NCBI GenBank assembly: GCA_946536925.1
Contig: CAMNFC010000002.1
Coordinates: 19,190 to 83,189, forward strand
DNA length: 64,000 nucleotides
Direction: 5' to 3'
From: an uncultured Selenomonadales bacterium
Lineage (GTDB): Bacteria > Bacillota > Negativicutes > Selenomonadales > Selenomonadaceae
Both the position numbers and the translations under genes were made by a program. The notes beneath the pieces are model-generated. The model worked only from the letters and a program-made list of their open reading frames with translations, was not told where the DNA came from and made no database searches. Positions 1-9,161 of the stretch are shown piece after piece. The number at the start of each line of letters is the position of its first letter. The first letter of the stretch is position 1.

Positions 1-162
1 GCGGACGTGCGCCCCGAATTTTTGTTCAATCGCAGAGCGCAACGCGTCGTGAATCGCCATGCGTTCGGTGTTGCCGTGCCCGAATGCTCGAACATTTTGC
101 GCCGAACACATTCCGAAATTTATCAGCGTGAAAAAAATCATCGACGTAAAAAAAATTTTCAT
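1..162 (-). CDS. Exported protein, partial (C-terminus outside window)
   Basis: Reading the minus strand from 162 gives an open frame MKIFFTSMIFFTLINFGMCSAQNVRAFGHGNTERMAIHDALRSAIEQKFGAHVR... with a signal peptide and upstream GGAGG. Not in the ORF track because it is truncated. Confidence 0.75.
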   Translation of the reverse strand, partial: MKIFFTSMIFFTLINFGMCSAQNVRAFGHGNTERMAIHDALRSAIEQKFGAHVR

Positions 163-278
163 AGCTTCATTCCTCCGCAAGCATATTGTAAAAAATTTTC
201 CCGTCAACGTCAAATTCGTCGCAAAAAAAATTGCCGCAGACATTTTCGCCCGCGACAAAATTCTTTGAATCGCTCGCT

Positions 279-608
279 TCACGTGCCGAAGTCGCGGTTC
301 ATGTCCACGAACTCGACGAGCTCGTCGACGCTGTAGCATTCGATGACCGTGCGGCAAATTTTTTTGAGCAGCTGTTGAAGTTTATGAAAATCTTCGTTCG
401 GCGGAAAAGGTTCCTCGGCGTTGAGGACGGCGGTCAAAGTTTCGGGGCGAATGTATGCCGCGGGATAAAAATTTTTGTAGAGGATCAAATTGCCGACCAC
501 GCCCGTGCCCGCGATTAAAATTTCGCCGTAAGTTTCGTCGTTCAAAGCTCGGCACGTTCCAACTTGAAAATTTTCCGTCAACGCGGCTCGAAGTTCGTCT
601 TCAGTCAC
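279..608 (-). CDS. Hypothetical protein (109 aa)
   Basis: ORF with GTG start preceded by GGAGGG; acidic soluble protein, no family recognised. Confidence 0.65.
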   Translation of the reverse strand: MTEDELRAALTENFQVGTCRALNDETYGEILIAGTGVVGNLILYKNFYPAAYIRPETLTAVLNAEEPFPPNEDFHKLQQLLKKICRTVIECYSVDELVEFVDMNRDFGT

Positions 609-629
609 GGCTTTTCCCTCCGCAAAAAT

Positions 630-1865
630 TTATTGGGCGTTGCGTTTGGCGGTCAAGTATTCGTCCATGGCCTTTGCAACGATTTTTGAATACTTGACGG
701 CGAGCACAACATTTTTCGCGCCGATGACGACGTCGCCGCTGGAGAAGACGCCTTCGCGGGTGGTGCGGCCTTGCTCGTCGACGACGATCAATCCTTTGTC
801 GCTGACTTTCAAATCGTGCGTGGTGTTGACGATTTTGTCTTTGGGGCCTTGACTGATGGCGATGATCGTTGAGTCGGCTTTCATGAGGACGGGCTCTTCC
901 TCGCGAATCAAATTTCCTTCGTCGTCATAAATTCGCGGGGTGAGGAGCGGGCCTTCCTCGGTGAATTCTTTTATCGCCATGCCCTGTTGAATTTCAATTC
1001 CGTCGACGGCCGCATAATCGAGTTCGCGTTGGCTGGCTGCGATTCTTCTTCGGCGGGCGTAAAGCGTGACGTTGCCCGAACCTTGACGGACGACGGTGCG
1101 CGCCACGTCGATAGCAGAGTTTCCCGCGCCGATGATAGCCACGGTGTCGCCCAAATCGTACGCGTCGGGGTTTTGCAGATAATCAATGGCGTAGTGGACG
1201 TTGCCGAGCGATTCGCCTTTGACGTGCGGTCGACGCGGCCGCCAAACGCCCGTGCCGATAAAAATTGCGTCGTAGCCGTCGTTGAAAAGATCGTCCAGGT
1301 GGAGCGCGCCGCCGATTGCCGTGTTCGGGCGGAAGTGAATTCCCATTTCGCGCAGCTTGACTTGATAGCGGTCTAAAATTTTTTTCGACAGACGGAAAGC
1401 CGGAATCCCGTAGCGCATCATCCCGCCGACTTTGTCCATGCGTTCAAAGATTGTGATTCGATAGCCGAGCGCGGCGAGCTTGACGGCGATTGTAATTCCC
1501 GCGGGACCCGAACCGATTATCGCGACTCTTTGGCCGGTGTCGGGCGCGCGTTCAATTTTTATCTTGTCAAAATAAAATTCGGAGATGTAATGTTCGATGC
1601 TGGGGATTTGGACGGCGGCCGCGTCCTTTCTTTTGCCTTGAATGCAATTTCCCTCGCACTGATTTTCGTGGTCGCAAACAAGAGAGCAGACGACGCTGAG
1701 CGGATTGTTTTCAAAGAGCATGCGCCCGGCCTCCACGGTTTGCCCCGCCAAGAACAGGCGAATCATTTCGGGAATGTTCGTTTCAATCGGACAGCCTTTG
1801 AGCCGGCAAAGCGGCTTCTTGCATTGCAGACAGCGGCGAGCCTCTTCGATGACGTGTGCAGCCAT
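630..1865 (-). CDS. FAD/NAD(P)-dependent oxidoreductase, glutamate synthase small-subunit-like (GltD/NfnB-like)
   Basis: N-terminal CLQCKKPLC...C Fe-S motifs, GSGPAG and GAGNSA nucleotide-binding motifs; GGAGGG upstream of ATG. Confidence 0.85.
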   Translation of the reverse strand: MAAHVIEEARRCLQCKKPLCRLKGCPIETNIPEMIRLFLAGQTVEAGRMLFENNPLSVVCSLVCDHENQCEGNCIQGKRKDAAAVQIPSIEHYISEFYFDKIKIERAPDTGQRVAIIGSGPAGITIAVKLAALGYRITIFERMDKVGGMMRYGIPAFRLSKKILDRYQVKLREMGIHFRPNTAIGGALHLDDLFNDGYDAIFIGTGVWRPRRPHVKGESLGNVHYAIDYLQNPDAYDLGDTVAIIGAGNSAIDVARTVVRQGSGNVTLYARRRRIAASQRELDYAAVDGIEIQQGMAIKEFTEEGPLLTPRIYDDEGNLIREEEPVLMKADSTIIAISQGPKDKIVNTTHDLKVSDKGLIVVDEQGRTTREGVFSSGDVVIGAKNVVLAVKYSKIVAKAMDEYLTAKRNAQ

Positions 1866-1884
1866 ATTTTTTCCCTCCTAAAAT

Positions 1885-2388
1885 TTATCTGATTAAAAAA
1901 TTTTTTATCGCGTCCAAAAGATTTCCTCCGTTGAAAAAAATTCCCGCGTGAAGTCCGGCCGCTTCAGCCGCTTGAATATCTCGGTCGGTGTCGCCGAACA
2001 AAATTGCCTGCGACGGATCGATTTTAAAATCTTGACACGCGCGAAGAATCAAACCGGGCTTGGGCTTGCGACAATCACACGCGACGGAAAATTTTTCGAC
2101 GATGCCTTCGGGGTGGTGCGGACAAAAATAAAATGCGTCGAGGTGCGCGCCGATTTGAGCCAAACTTTTTTGCATGAAGCCGTGAAGATTTTCGACGTCC
2201 TCAATCGTGTAAAGCCCGCGAGCAATTCCGCCCTGATTTGTGACGACGACGGTTAAAATCGAATGCTCGTTGCAAAATTTAACGGCCTCGCGCGCGCCGT
2301 CAATCCATTTAAATTTTTCAATCTCCCAAAGGTAACCGACTTCCTCGTTTAGGACGCCGTCCCTGTCAAAAAAAATCGCTCGAATCAT
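1885..2388 (-). CDS. HAD-family D,D-heptose 1,7-bisphosphate phosphatase-like (GmhB-like)
   Basis: MIRAIFFDRDGVLNEEVGY, VVTNQGGIARG, CDCRKPKPGL, FGDTDRDIQAA. Start placed at ATG 2388, shorter than the ORF track. Confidence 0.8.
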   Translation of the reverse strand: MIRAIFFDRDGVLNEEVGYLWEIEKFKWIDGAREAVKFCNEHSILTVVVTNQGGIARGLYTIEDVENLHGFMQKSLAQIGAHLDAFYFCPHHPEGIVEKFSVACDCRKPKPGLILRACQDFKIDPSQAILFGDTDRDIQAAEAAGLHAGIFFNGGNLLDAIKNFLIR

Positions 2389-2450
2389 GTGACCAACTCC
2401 CGAAAGATTTTTTCTGCCCGCGCAAAAAATTTCCTGCCGAAAAAAAAAGC

Positions 2451-2479
2451 TTGCCGATTTGATTTTTTGAAAGTATAAT
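2451..2479 (+). promoter_or_regulatory. Sigma70-like promoter of ctsR
   Basis: TTGCCG - 17 nt - TATAAT, ~25 nt upstream of the ctsR start. Confidence 0.55.
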
Positions 2480-2505
2480 GTCAAAATATCAAGAGGTGAT
2501 AAATC

Positions 2506-2982
2506 ATGTTGAACAACAAGGCGGACACGATTGAAGAATATATTTTGAAACTGCTGGCGCAAAACGCCGACAAGCAAATCGAACTCAAGCGGACGGCTCT
2601 GGCCGACGAGATAAGTTGTGCGCCGTCGCAGATAAGTTACGTTTTGAGCACGCGCTTCACCGCCGACAGAGGTTTCGTCGTGGAGTCGCGCCGAGGCTTG
2701 GGCGGTTATATCCGAATCGCGCTGGTGAACGAGGATCTCGACCGCAAACAGCTTTTGTTCCAAGAAATGCTCGACCAAATCAACGAGGCAACGCCTTTCG
2801 AGGACGTCAAGTCGATGCTCGATTTTCTTTTGAGCAACAGATTAATCACGCGGCGCGAAGCAGAACTCGTCGCGCAAATGTCGCTCAATCTTTACAAATC
2901 TGAAGCGGCCGGAAAAATTCAAGCTGCCGAACGGGCACGATTGATTCGTTCGGTCTTCGTCACGCTGGCCAAAATAACCTGA
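2506..2982 (+). CDS. ctsR: CtsR-like transcriptional repressor of class III stress genes
   Basis: 158 aa; DTIEEYILKLL...CAPSQISYVLSTRFTADRGFVVESRRGLGGYIRI is a typical CtsR N-terminal region. Confidence 0.85.
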   Translation: MLNNKADTIEEYILKLLAQNADKQIELKRTALADEISCAPSQISYVLSTRFTADRGFVVESRRGLGGYIRIALVNEDLDRKQLLFQEMLDQINEATPFEDVKSMLDFLLSNRLITRREAELVAQMSLNLYKSEAAGKIQAAERARLIRSVFVTLAKIT

Positions 2983-3143
2983 CGCAAAAAAATTTTCGTC
3001 ACGAGAAAAAATTTCTTGTGGCGATTTTTTTTCGCCGCCCGAAGCTTGATTGTATACAGAAAATTATTTGCAAAGCCGGCGGGCGTGTGCTAAACTTTTT
3101 TCGACGTATAACAAAAAAATTTAGGAATCAGCAGGTGAGAACT

Positions 3144-4223
3144 TTGAAAGGAAAATTGGTTCTGCAAGACGGCACGGTATTTCGCGGGCAACTATTCGGC
3201 GGCGCGAACGCCACGACCGAGGGCGAAGTCGTCTTCAACACGGGCATGACCGGCTATCAGGAAATTTTGACAGACCCGTCGTATTGCCGGCAAATCGTCA
3301 CGTTGACTTATCCTTTGATAGGCAATTACGGCACGGCGAAGCAATTTAATCAGAGCCGCAAAAGTTTTGTCGGGGGATTGATTGTCGGGGAAGTTTGCGA
3401 AAAACCGTCGAGCTCGTCCATGCAAAAGACTTTGGCAGAATTTTTAATCGCGGAAAAAATTTCTTGCCTCTACGAAGTGGACACGCGCGCCTTGACCAGA
3501 AAAATTCGTTCGTCGGGCACGATGAAAGGCGTAATCGTCAGCGAATACACCTCGCAGGGCACGATTGACGAGATGATGGCTCTGCCGATTCGCAAAAATG
3601 TCGTGGAAATGGTGACTACGCCCGTTAGCTACACGCTCGACGCCCCCGACGGCGCACCTTACGTCGTGACGGTGGACTTTGGAATCAAAAAAAATATCCT
3701 CGACGCGCTACGCAAGTTGGGTTGCAAAATCACGGTCGTCCCCGCCAAGGCCACGGCTGAAGAAATCCTCGCGCTCAATCCCGACGGAATTTTTCTTTCC
3801 AACGGCCCCGGCGACCCAAAGGACGTCCCAAATGCTATCCGCGAAGTCAAAAAACTCATCGGGCAACGGCCAATCTTCGGAATCTGTCTGGGGCATCAGA
3901 TTTTGGCTCTGGCAATGGGTGCCGACACTTACAAATTAAAATTCGGGCACCGCGGCTCCAATCAGCCCGTGAAAAATTTGGAGACTGGCAAAGTCGCAAT
4001 CACCGCGCAAAATCACGGCTACGCAATCGACGAAAAATCTTTGGCAGGCCTTCCCGTCAAAGTCACGCACATTTCTTTGAATGACGGCACGGTCGAAGGT
4101 TTCCGCCACACACAGCTGCCCATATCGAGCGTGCAATATCACCCCGAAGCCGCGCCCGGCCCCAACGACAGCGTTCATCTCTTCGACGAATTTATTTTCA
4201 ACATGCAGAGGTTCAAGCCATGA
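3144..4223 (+). CDS. carA: Carbamoyl-phosphate synthase small subunit
   Basis: LVLQDGTVFRG...VVFNTGMTGYQEILTDPSY...GICLGHQ...SVQYHPEAAPGP. Likely TTG start after AGGTGAG; GTG 3135 is an alternative. ORF track starts at 3018. Confidence 0.9.
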   Translation: MKGKLVLQDGTVFRGQLFGGANATTEGEVVFNTGMTGYQEILTDPSYCRQIVTLTYPLIGNYGTAKQFNQSRKSFVGGLIVGEVCEKPSSSSMQKTLAEFLIAEKISCLYEVDTRALTRKIRSSGTMKGVIVSEYTSQGTIDEMMALPIRKNVVEMVTTPVSYTLDAPDGAPYVVTVDFGIKKNILDALRKLGCKITVVPAKATAEEILALNPDGIFLSNGPGDPKDVPNAIREVKKLIGQRPIFGICLGHQILALAMGADTYKLKFGHRGSNQPVKNLETGKVAITAQNHGYAIDEKSLAGLPVKVTHISLNDGTVEGFRHTQLPISSVQYHPEAAPGPNDSVHLFDEFIFNMQRFKP

Positions 4224-5404
4224 AAAAATTTTTTTCGATCCTCGCGATTTTATTTTTAATCAGTGTCTCCTATGCTCAAGCCGCAGATTACAAAATGACG
4301 GGCGTGGTCGTCCTCAGCCGCCACAACATCCGCTCGCCCCTCGTCGACAAAAATTCTGCTCTCGCCAAACCGCACAACCGGTTCAAATGGACTTCCGCAC
4401 CCGCTGAACTTTCCCTGCGCGGCGCAGAGGACGAAACGATTATGGGGCAATATTTCCGGCGGTGGCTGGTCAGCGAAAATCTCATCACCGAAAATTATTT
4501 TCCAAAGGACGGCGAAGTCCGCTTCTACGCAAACTCCCGGCAACGCACAATCGCGACCGCAAAATTTTTTTCGAGCGGGCTGTTCCCCGTCGCCAACGTC
4601 CAAGTCGAGCACAAATTTGATTCGTTCGATAAAATTGACCCCGTCTTCAAACCGCGGCTGACTTTGGTCAACGACAAATTCATCGCTCTGGCCGACGCGC
4701 AGATTAAAGAAAAGTTCGCCGATAAAATCCCGACGCAAAGTTATCGTTTGATTGAAAAAGTTACGCAAAAACATTTCCCCGCCGCCAATCTCGACGTGAC
4801 TTTTGAACTCGGCAAAGAGCCCGCCGCCCACGGAACGTTGAAGCTGGCCAACCAAGCCGCCGACGCTCTCACGCTGCAATATTACGAGGAAGATTTCGGG
4901 CACAAGATAAGTTTTAATGACCGCCAAAAAATCGCCGACGCCGTGACTTTTTACGCTCAAGTTCTTTTCACCGCGCCGGCAGTCGCAACCAACATCGCTC
5001 ACCCGCTCCTGCAAGTCATAAACGACGAACTTTCCCTCGACAGAAAATTTACCTTCCTTTGCGGTCACGATTCCAACATCGCAAGCGTCTTGGCCGCCCT
5101 CGACGTCGAAGATTATTCTTTGCCGCAAACGTTGGAGAGGAAAACTCCAATCGGCGTGAAGTTCGTCATAGAAAAATGGCGCGGCGCGGACGGTGTCGAT
5201 TACGCCAAAACAAAATTGATTTACGCGTCTTCGGAGCAGTTGCGCAACAAAACCACGCTGACTTTGGAAAACCCGCCGATGATTTATCCGATAAAGTTCA
5301 AAGGCCTCTCTCAAAACGCCGACGGCTTTTATCGACTGGAAGATTTGCAGAAACGTTTCCAAAAAGCTTTCGACGCTTACAATGATTTGCCGGCGGGAAA
5401 TTAA
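4220..5404 (+). CDS. Exported histidine-type acid phosphatase, glucose-1-phosphatase (Agp)-like
   Basis: Signal peptide; catalytic SRHNIRSPL (Agp-type RHN) and [39 protein letters not shown] region. Confidence 0.85.
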   Translation: MKKFFSILAILFLISVSYAQAADYKMTGVVVLSRHNIRSPLVDKNSALAKPHNRFKWTSAPAELSLRGAEDETIMGQYFRRWLVSENLITENYFPKDGEVRFYANSRQRTIATAKFFSSGLFPVANVQVEHKFDSFDKIDPVFKPRLTLVNDKFIALADAQIKEKFADKIPTQSYRLIEKVTQKHFPAANLDVTFELGKEPAAHGTLKLANQAADALTLQYYEEDFGHKISFNDRQKIADAVTFYAQVLFTAPAVATNIAHPLLQVINDELSLDRKFTFLCGHDSNIASVLAALDVEDYSLPQTLERKTPIGVKFVIEKWRGADGVDYAKTKLIYASSEQLRNKTTLTLENPPMIYPIKFKGLSQNADGFYRLEDLQKRFQKAFDAYNDLPAGN

Positions 5405-5436
5405 AAATTTCTTCACGACGAAGGGAGCAGATTTAT

Positions 5437-8400
5437 TTGCCAAAGAAAAAAAATCTGAATAAAATACTCGTCATCGGTTCGGGCCCGATAATCATCGGAC
5501 AGGCCGCCGAGTTCGATTACGCGGGCTCGCAGGCTTGTCGTTCGCTCAAAGAGGAAGGCTTGGAAGTCGTCCTCGTCAATTCAAATCCCGCGACGATTAT
5601 GACCGACGTCAACATTGCCGACAGAGTTTACATTGAGCCGCTGACTGTGGAATTTTTGACGGCGATAATCGAGAAGGAACGCCCCGACGGATTGCTTGCG
5701 ACCCTCGGCGGGCAGGCGGGCTTGAATTTGGCGGTGCAGCTGGCGGAGAGCGGCGCGCTGGAAAAATTCAACGTCGAACTCCTCGGCACGTCGATTAAAG
5801 CGATAAAGAAAGCTGAAGACCGCGAGCTTTTCAAAGAGACCATGGAGAAAATCGGCGAGCCCATCCCCGAATCGACAATCGTCGAGGACATCCACGCGGC
5901 GATTGATTTCGCGAACAAAATCGGTTACCCGCTCATCGTGCGCCCCGCCTACACTCTCGGCGGCACGGGCGGCGGCATTGCCAACAACGAGGAAGAACTT
6001 TTCGAGATAACTCTGCGCGGCTTGAAATATTCAATGATTGGCCAAGTTTTGATTGAACGTTCAATCGCCGGCTGGAAAGAGATTGAATATGAAGTCATGC
6101 GCGACGGCAACGACACCTGCATAACGATTTGCTCAATGGAAAATTTCGACCCCGTCGGCGTCCACACGGGCGACTCAATCGTCGTGGCTCCAACGCAAAC
6201 CTTGACCGACCAAGAATATCAACTTCTCCGTTCGGCAAGCTTAAAAATTATTCGTGCGTTGGAAATCGAAGGCGGCTGCAACATTCAATTCGCCCTCGAC
6301 CCCAAGAGCCAAAATTATTACGTCATCGAAGTCAACCCGCGCGTCAGCCGTTCGTCAGCGTTGGCAAGTAAGGCCACGGGTTATCCAATCGCAAAAGTCA
6401 GCGTCAAAATCGCTGTCGGCTACACGCTCGACGAAATCGTAAACGCCGTCACCAAAAAAACCAAAGCTTGCTTCGAGCCGTCTGTCGATTATATCGTCGT
6501 GAAGTTCCCGCGCTGGCCGTTCGATAAATTTGTTTACGCCGACACGACGCTTGGCACGCAGATGAAGGCGACGGGCGAAGTCATGAGCCTTGACCGTTCG
6601 TTCGAGGGCGCGATACTCAAAGCCGTCCGCAGTTTGGAAATCGGCGTCAACCGCCTGCACATGGACAAGATGGACGAGTGGGACGACGAAAAAATTAGGA
6701 AACGCCTCAGCCGCATTGACGACGAAAGACTTTTCCTTATCGCCGAGGCACTGCGCAGAAATATCGCCACGCCCGAAGAAATTTCCGACATCACAAAGAT
6801 TGACCGCTGGTTTATCGACAAGATAAAAAATATTACGGATATGGAAGTTCGTTTGCAGAAGGGCGAACTCAACGCAAAAACTCTGCGCGAGGCAAAACTT
6901 ATCGGCTTGGCGGACAAATCAATTTCTGAACTCACGGGCGTTCACGTCGACGAAATCCGCAACATGCGCAAGCAATTTAAAATTCTTCCCGTGTATAAAA
7001 TGGTTGACACGTGCGCGGCCGAATTTGAAGCGGCGACACCTTATTACTACTCAACTTATCGCGGCGAAGTCGACGAGGTTGAAGTCAGCAACAAAAGAAA
7101 AATTCTCGTGCTCGGCTCCGGCCCGATAAGAATCGGTCAAGGCGTCGAGTTCGATTATTGCTCAGTACATTCGGTTTGGGCACTGCGCGAGGCCGGAATC
7201 GAAGCGATAATCATCAACAACAACCCCGAAACAGTCTCGACCGACTTTGATATCTCCGACAAACTTTATTTCGAGCCGCTCACCACCGAAGACGTCTTGA
7301 ATATCATCGACAAGGAAAAACCCGAAGGCGTCATCGTTCAGTTCGGCGGTCAGACCGCGATTAATCTTGCGGCTTCTTTGGCCGAAGCCGGCGTGAAAAT
7401 TTTTGGCACGAGCGTCGACGATATCGACCGCGCAGAAGACCGCGAACGCTTCGACGAAATGTTGACCGAATTAAAAATCGCGCGGCCAAAAGGAATCAGC
7501 GTGACGAATTTGGACGACGCGATAATCGGCGCACAAAATATCGGCTACCCCGTCATGGTACGCCCTTCTTACGTGTTGGGGGGCCGAGCAATGGAAATCG
7601 TTTACAACGAGGAAGAACTCCGCGATTACATGAGCCGAGCCGTCAAAGTCACGCCCGACCACCCCGTCCTCGTCGACAGGTACATGCAAGGCACCGAGGT
7701 TGAAGTTGACGCGATAAGTGACGGGGTTGATGTGGTTATCCCCGGAATTATGGAGCACGTCGAACGCGCGGGCGTCCACAGCGGAGATTCAATCGCCGTT
7801 TATCCGCCGCAAACTCTTCCGTCAAAAGTAATTTACACCATCACCGATTACACAAAACGTCTCGCGCTCGCCCTCAACGTCAAAGGCCTGCTCAACATTC
7901 AATACGTCGTGGCGGACGGAAAAGTTTACGTCATCGAAGTCAATCCGCGTTCAAGCCGCACCGTCCCGTTCCTCAGCAAAGTCACCGATATAAAAATGGT
8001 CAACGTTGCAACGCGCGTGGCTTTGGGCAAAACTTTAAAAGAGTTGGGCTACTATTCGGGTCTCGTCGAGCCCAAGCCTTACGTCGCGGTGAAAGCTCCC
8101 GTCTTCTCTTTTGCCAAAATGCAGGACGTGGATATCTCTCTCGGCCCGGAAATGAAGTCCACCGGCGAAGTCATGGGCATCGATTATCATTACGCCCGCG
8201 CACTTTACAAGGCGATAACAGGTGCCGGCATGAACATTCCCAAGCACGGCTGCATTCTCTTCACCGTGGCCGACAAAGACAAAGAGGAGATGAAGCAACT
8301 GGCGCGCGCTTTCTCCGAACTGGGCTTTAAAATCGTGGCGACCGAAGGAACCGCCAAAGCCTTGCACTCAATCGGTATCGACGCGGAAATCGTCGGCAAA

Positions 8401-8664
8401 GTTCATCAGCGTTCCACCGACATCATCCAAATGATTAAGCTCGGAAAAATTCACATGGTCGTCAACACTCAAGCCCCCGGCAAACACATCGCCAAAGACG
8501 GATTCAGAATTCGCCGCGCCACGGTCGAGCTGGGCGTCCCCTGCCTGACGAGCCTTGATACCGCTTGGGAAGTCATGCGCGTTTTAACTTTCATGCGCGA
8601 CAGACGTTTGGTATATTCCCTGGCCATTCAAGATTACGTCGGCGGCGGCGATGCTCTGGCATGA
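5437..8664 (+). CDS. carB: Carbamoyl-phosphate synthase large subunit
   Basis: 1075 aa; duplicated ATP-grasp halves ([41 protein letters not shown]). TTG start. Confidence 0.95.
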   Translation: MPKKKNLNKILVIGSGPIIIGQAAEFDYAGSQACRSLKEEGLEVVLVNSNPATIMTDVNIADRVYIEPLTVEFLTAIIEKERPDGLLATLGGQAGLNLAVQLAESGALEKFNVELLGTSIKAIKKAEDRELFKETMEKIGEPIPESTIVEDIHAAIDFANKIGYPLIVRPAYTLGGTGGGIANNEEELFEITLRGLKYSMIGQVLIERSIAGWKEIEYEVMRDGNDTCITICSMENFDPVGVHTGDSIVVAPTQTLTDQEYQLLRSASLKIIRALEIEGGCNIQFALDPKSQNYYVIEVNPRVSRSSALASKATGYPIAKVSVKIAVGYTLDEIVNAVTKKTKACFEPSVDYIVVKFPRWPFDKFVYADTTLGTQMKATGEVMSLDRSFEGAILKAVRSLEIGVNRLHMDKMDEWDDEKIRKRLSRIDDERLFLIAEALRRNIATPEEISDITKIDRWFIDKIKNITDMEVRLQKGELNAKTLREAKLIGLADKSISELTGVHVDEIRNMRKQFKILPVYKMVDTCAAEFEAATPYYYSTYRGEVDEVEVSNKRKILVLGSGPIRIGQGVEFDYCSVHSVWALREAGIEAIIINNNPETVSTDFDISDKLYFEPLTTEDVLNIIDKEKPEGVIVQFGGQTAINLAASLAEAGVKIFGTSVDDIDRAEDRERFDEMLTELKIARPKGISVTNLDDAIIGAQNIGYPVMVRPSYVLGGRAMEIVYNEEELRDYMSRAVKVTPDHPVLVDRYMQGTEVEVDAISDGVDVVIPGIMEHVERAGVHSGDSIAVYPPQTLPSKVIYTITDYTKRLALALNVKGLLNIQYVVADGKVYVIEVNPRSSRTVPFLSKVTDIKMVNVATRVALGKTLKELGYYSGLVEPKPYVAVKAPVFSFAKMQDVDISLGPEMKSTGEVMGIDYHYARALYKAITGAGMNIPKHGCILFTVADKDKEEMKQLARAFSELGFKIVATEGTAKALHSIGIDAEIVGKVHQRSTDIIQMIKLGKIHMVVNTQAPGKHIAKDGFRIRRATVELGVPCLTSLDTAWEVMRVLTFMRDRRLVYSLAIQDYVGGGDALA

Positions 8665-8668
8665 ACGC

Positions 8669-8971
8669 ATGGAAAAAGTTATCGAAGAGCAGCTCGTCGA
8701 GTGGGACGACAAAAAAGCCGCCATAAATTTTCAAAAGCACGGCGTAAGTTTTGAAACGGCCGCATTGGTTTTCGCTGATGAAAATTGAATCGAACGGCGC
8801 GACAAAAAACATTCGCAAGACGAAGAGCGTTGGCAAGTTATCGGAATGGTTGAAGATGTTTTGTTCGTCGTTTACACCGAACGCGGCGAAGCTGTTCGAT
8901 TAATCACTGCTCGCGCCGCCACGCCAAACGAAAGAAGGGAATATTATGATTGTGCGACGAGTTATTTATAA
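8669..8971 (+). pseudogene. BrnT-family toxin reading frame interrupted by one in-frame TGA (8786-8788)
   Basis: MEKVIEEQLVEWDDKKAAINFQKHGVSFETAALVFADEN*IERRDKKHSQDEERWQVIGMVEDVLFVVYTERGEAVRLITARAATPNERREYYDCATSYL. BrnT signatures on both sides of the stop in the same frame. Not in ORF track. Confidence 0.75.
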
Positions 8972-9125
8972 AGGTCAAAAACCGACGCCCGAACAAATCG
9001 AGGAAATAAAAAAATTGAAAGACCGGCCGATAATTTTTGACGAAGATTGCCCCGAACTCACCGACGAACAGTTAAAACAATTCAAGCGCGTGAATCCTCG
9101 GCGGAAAGAAAAGGAAGTCGGCTGA
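8946..9125 (+). CDS. BrnA-like antitoxin (59 aa)
   Basis: MIVRRVIYKGQKPTPEQIEEIKKLKDRPIIFDEDCPELTDEQLKQFKRVNPRRKEKEVG; overlaps the 3' end of the BrnT frame as in brnTA operons. Below ORF-track length cutoff. Confidence 0.65.
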   Translation: MIVRRVIYKGQKPTPEQIEEIKKLKDRPIIFDEDCPELTDEQLKQFKRVNPRRKEKEVG

Positions 9126-9126
9126 A

Positions 9127-9161
9127 AAAAATTTTCCCTCCAACGCGGAGGGATTTTTTTA
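9127..9161. terminator. Bidirectional rho-independent terminator
   Basis: CCCTCC-aacgc-GGAGGG stem flanked by A-run and T-run between convergent genes. Confidence 0.8.

Noticed and set aside
2451-2505. CtsR autoregulatory operator
   Set aside because: Only one near-match heptad (TGTCAAA) is visible; the second half-site does not match GGTCAAA at the right spacing.
4256-5443. 395-aa antisense ORF over the Agp-like phosphatase
   Set aside because: Mirror-strand artefact; the sense strand has catalytic motifs and a signal peptide.
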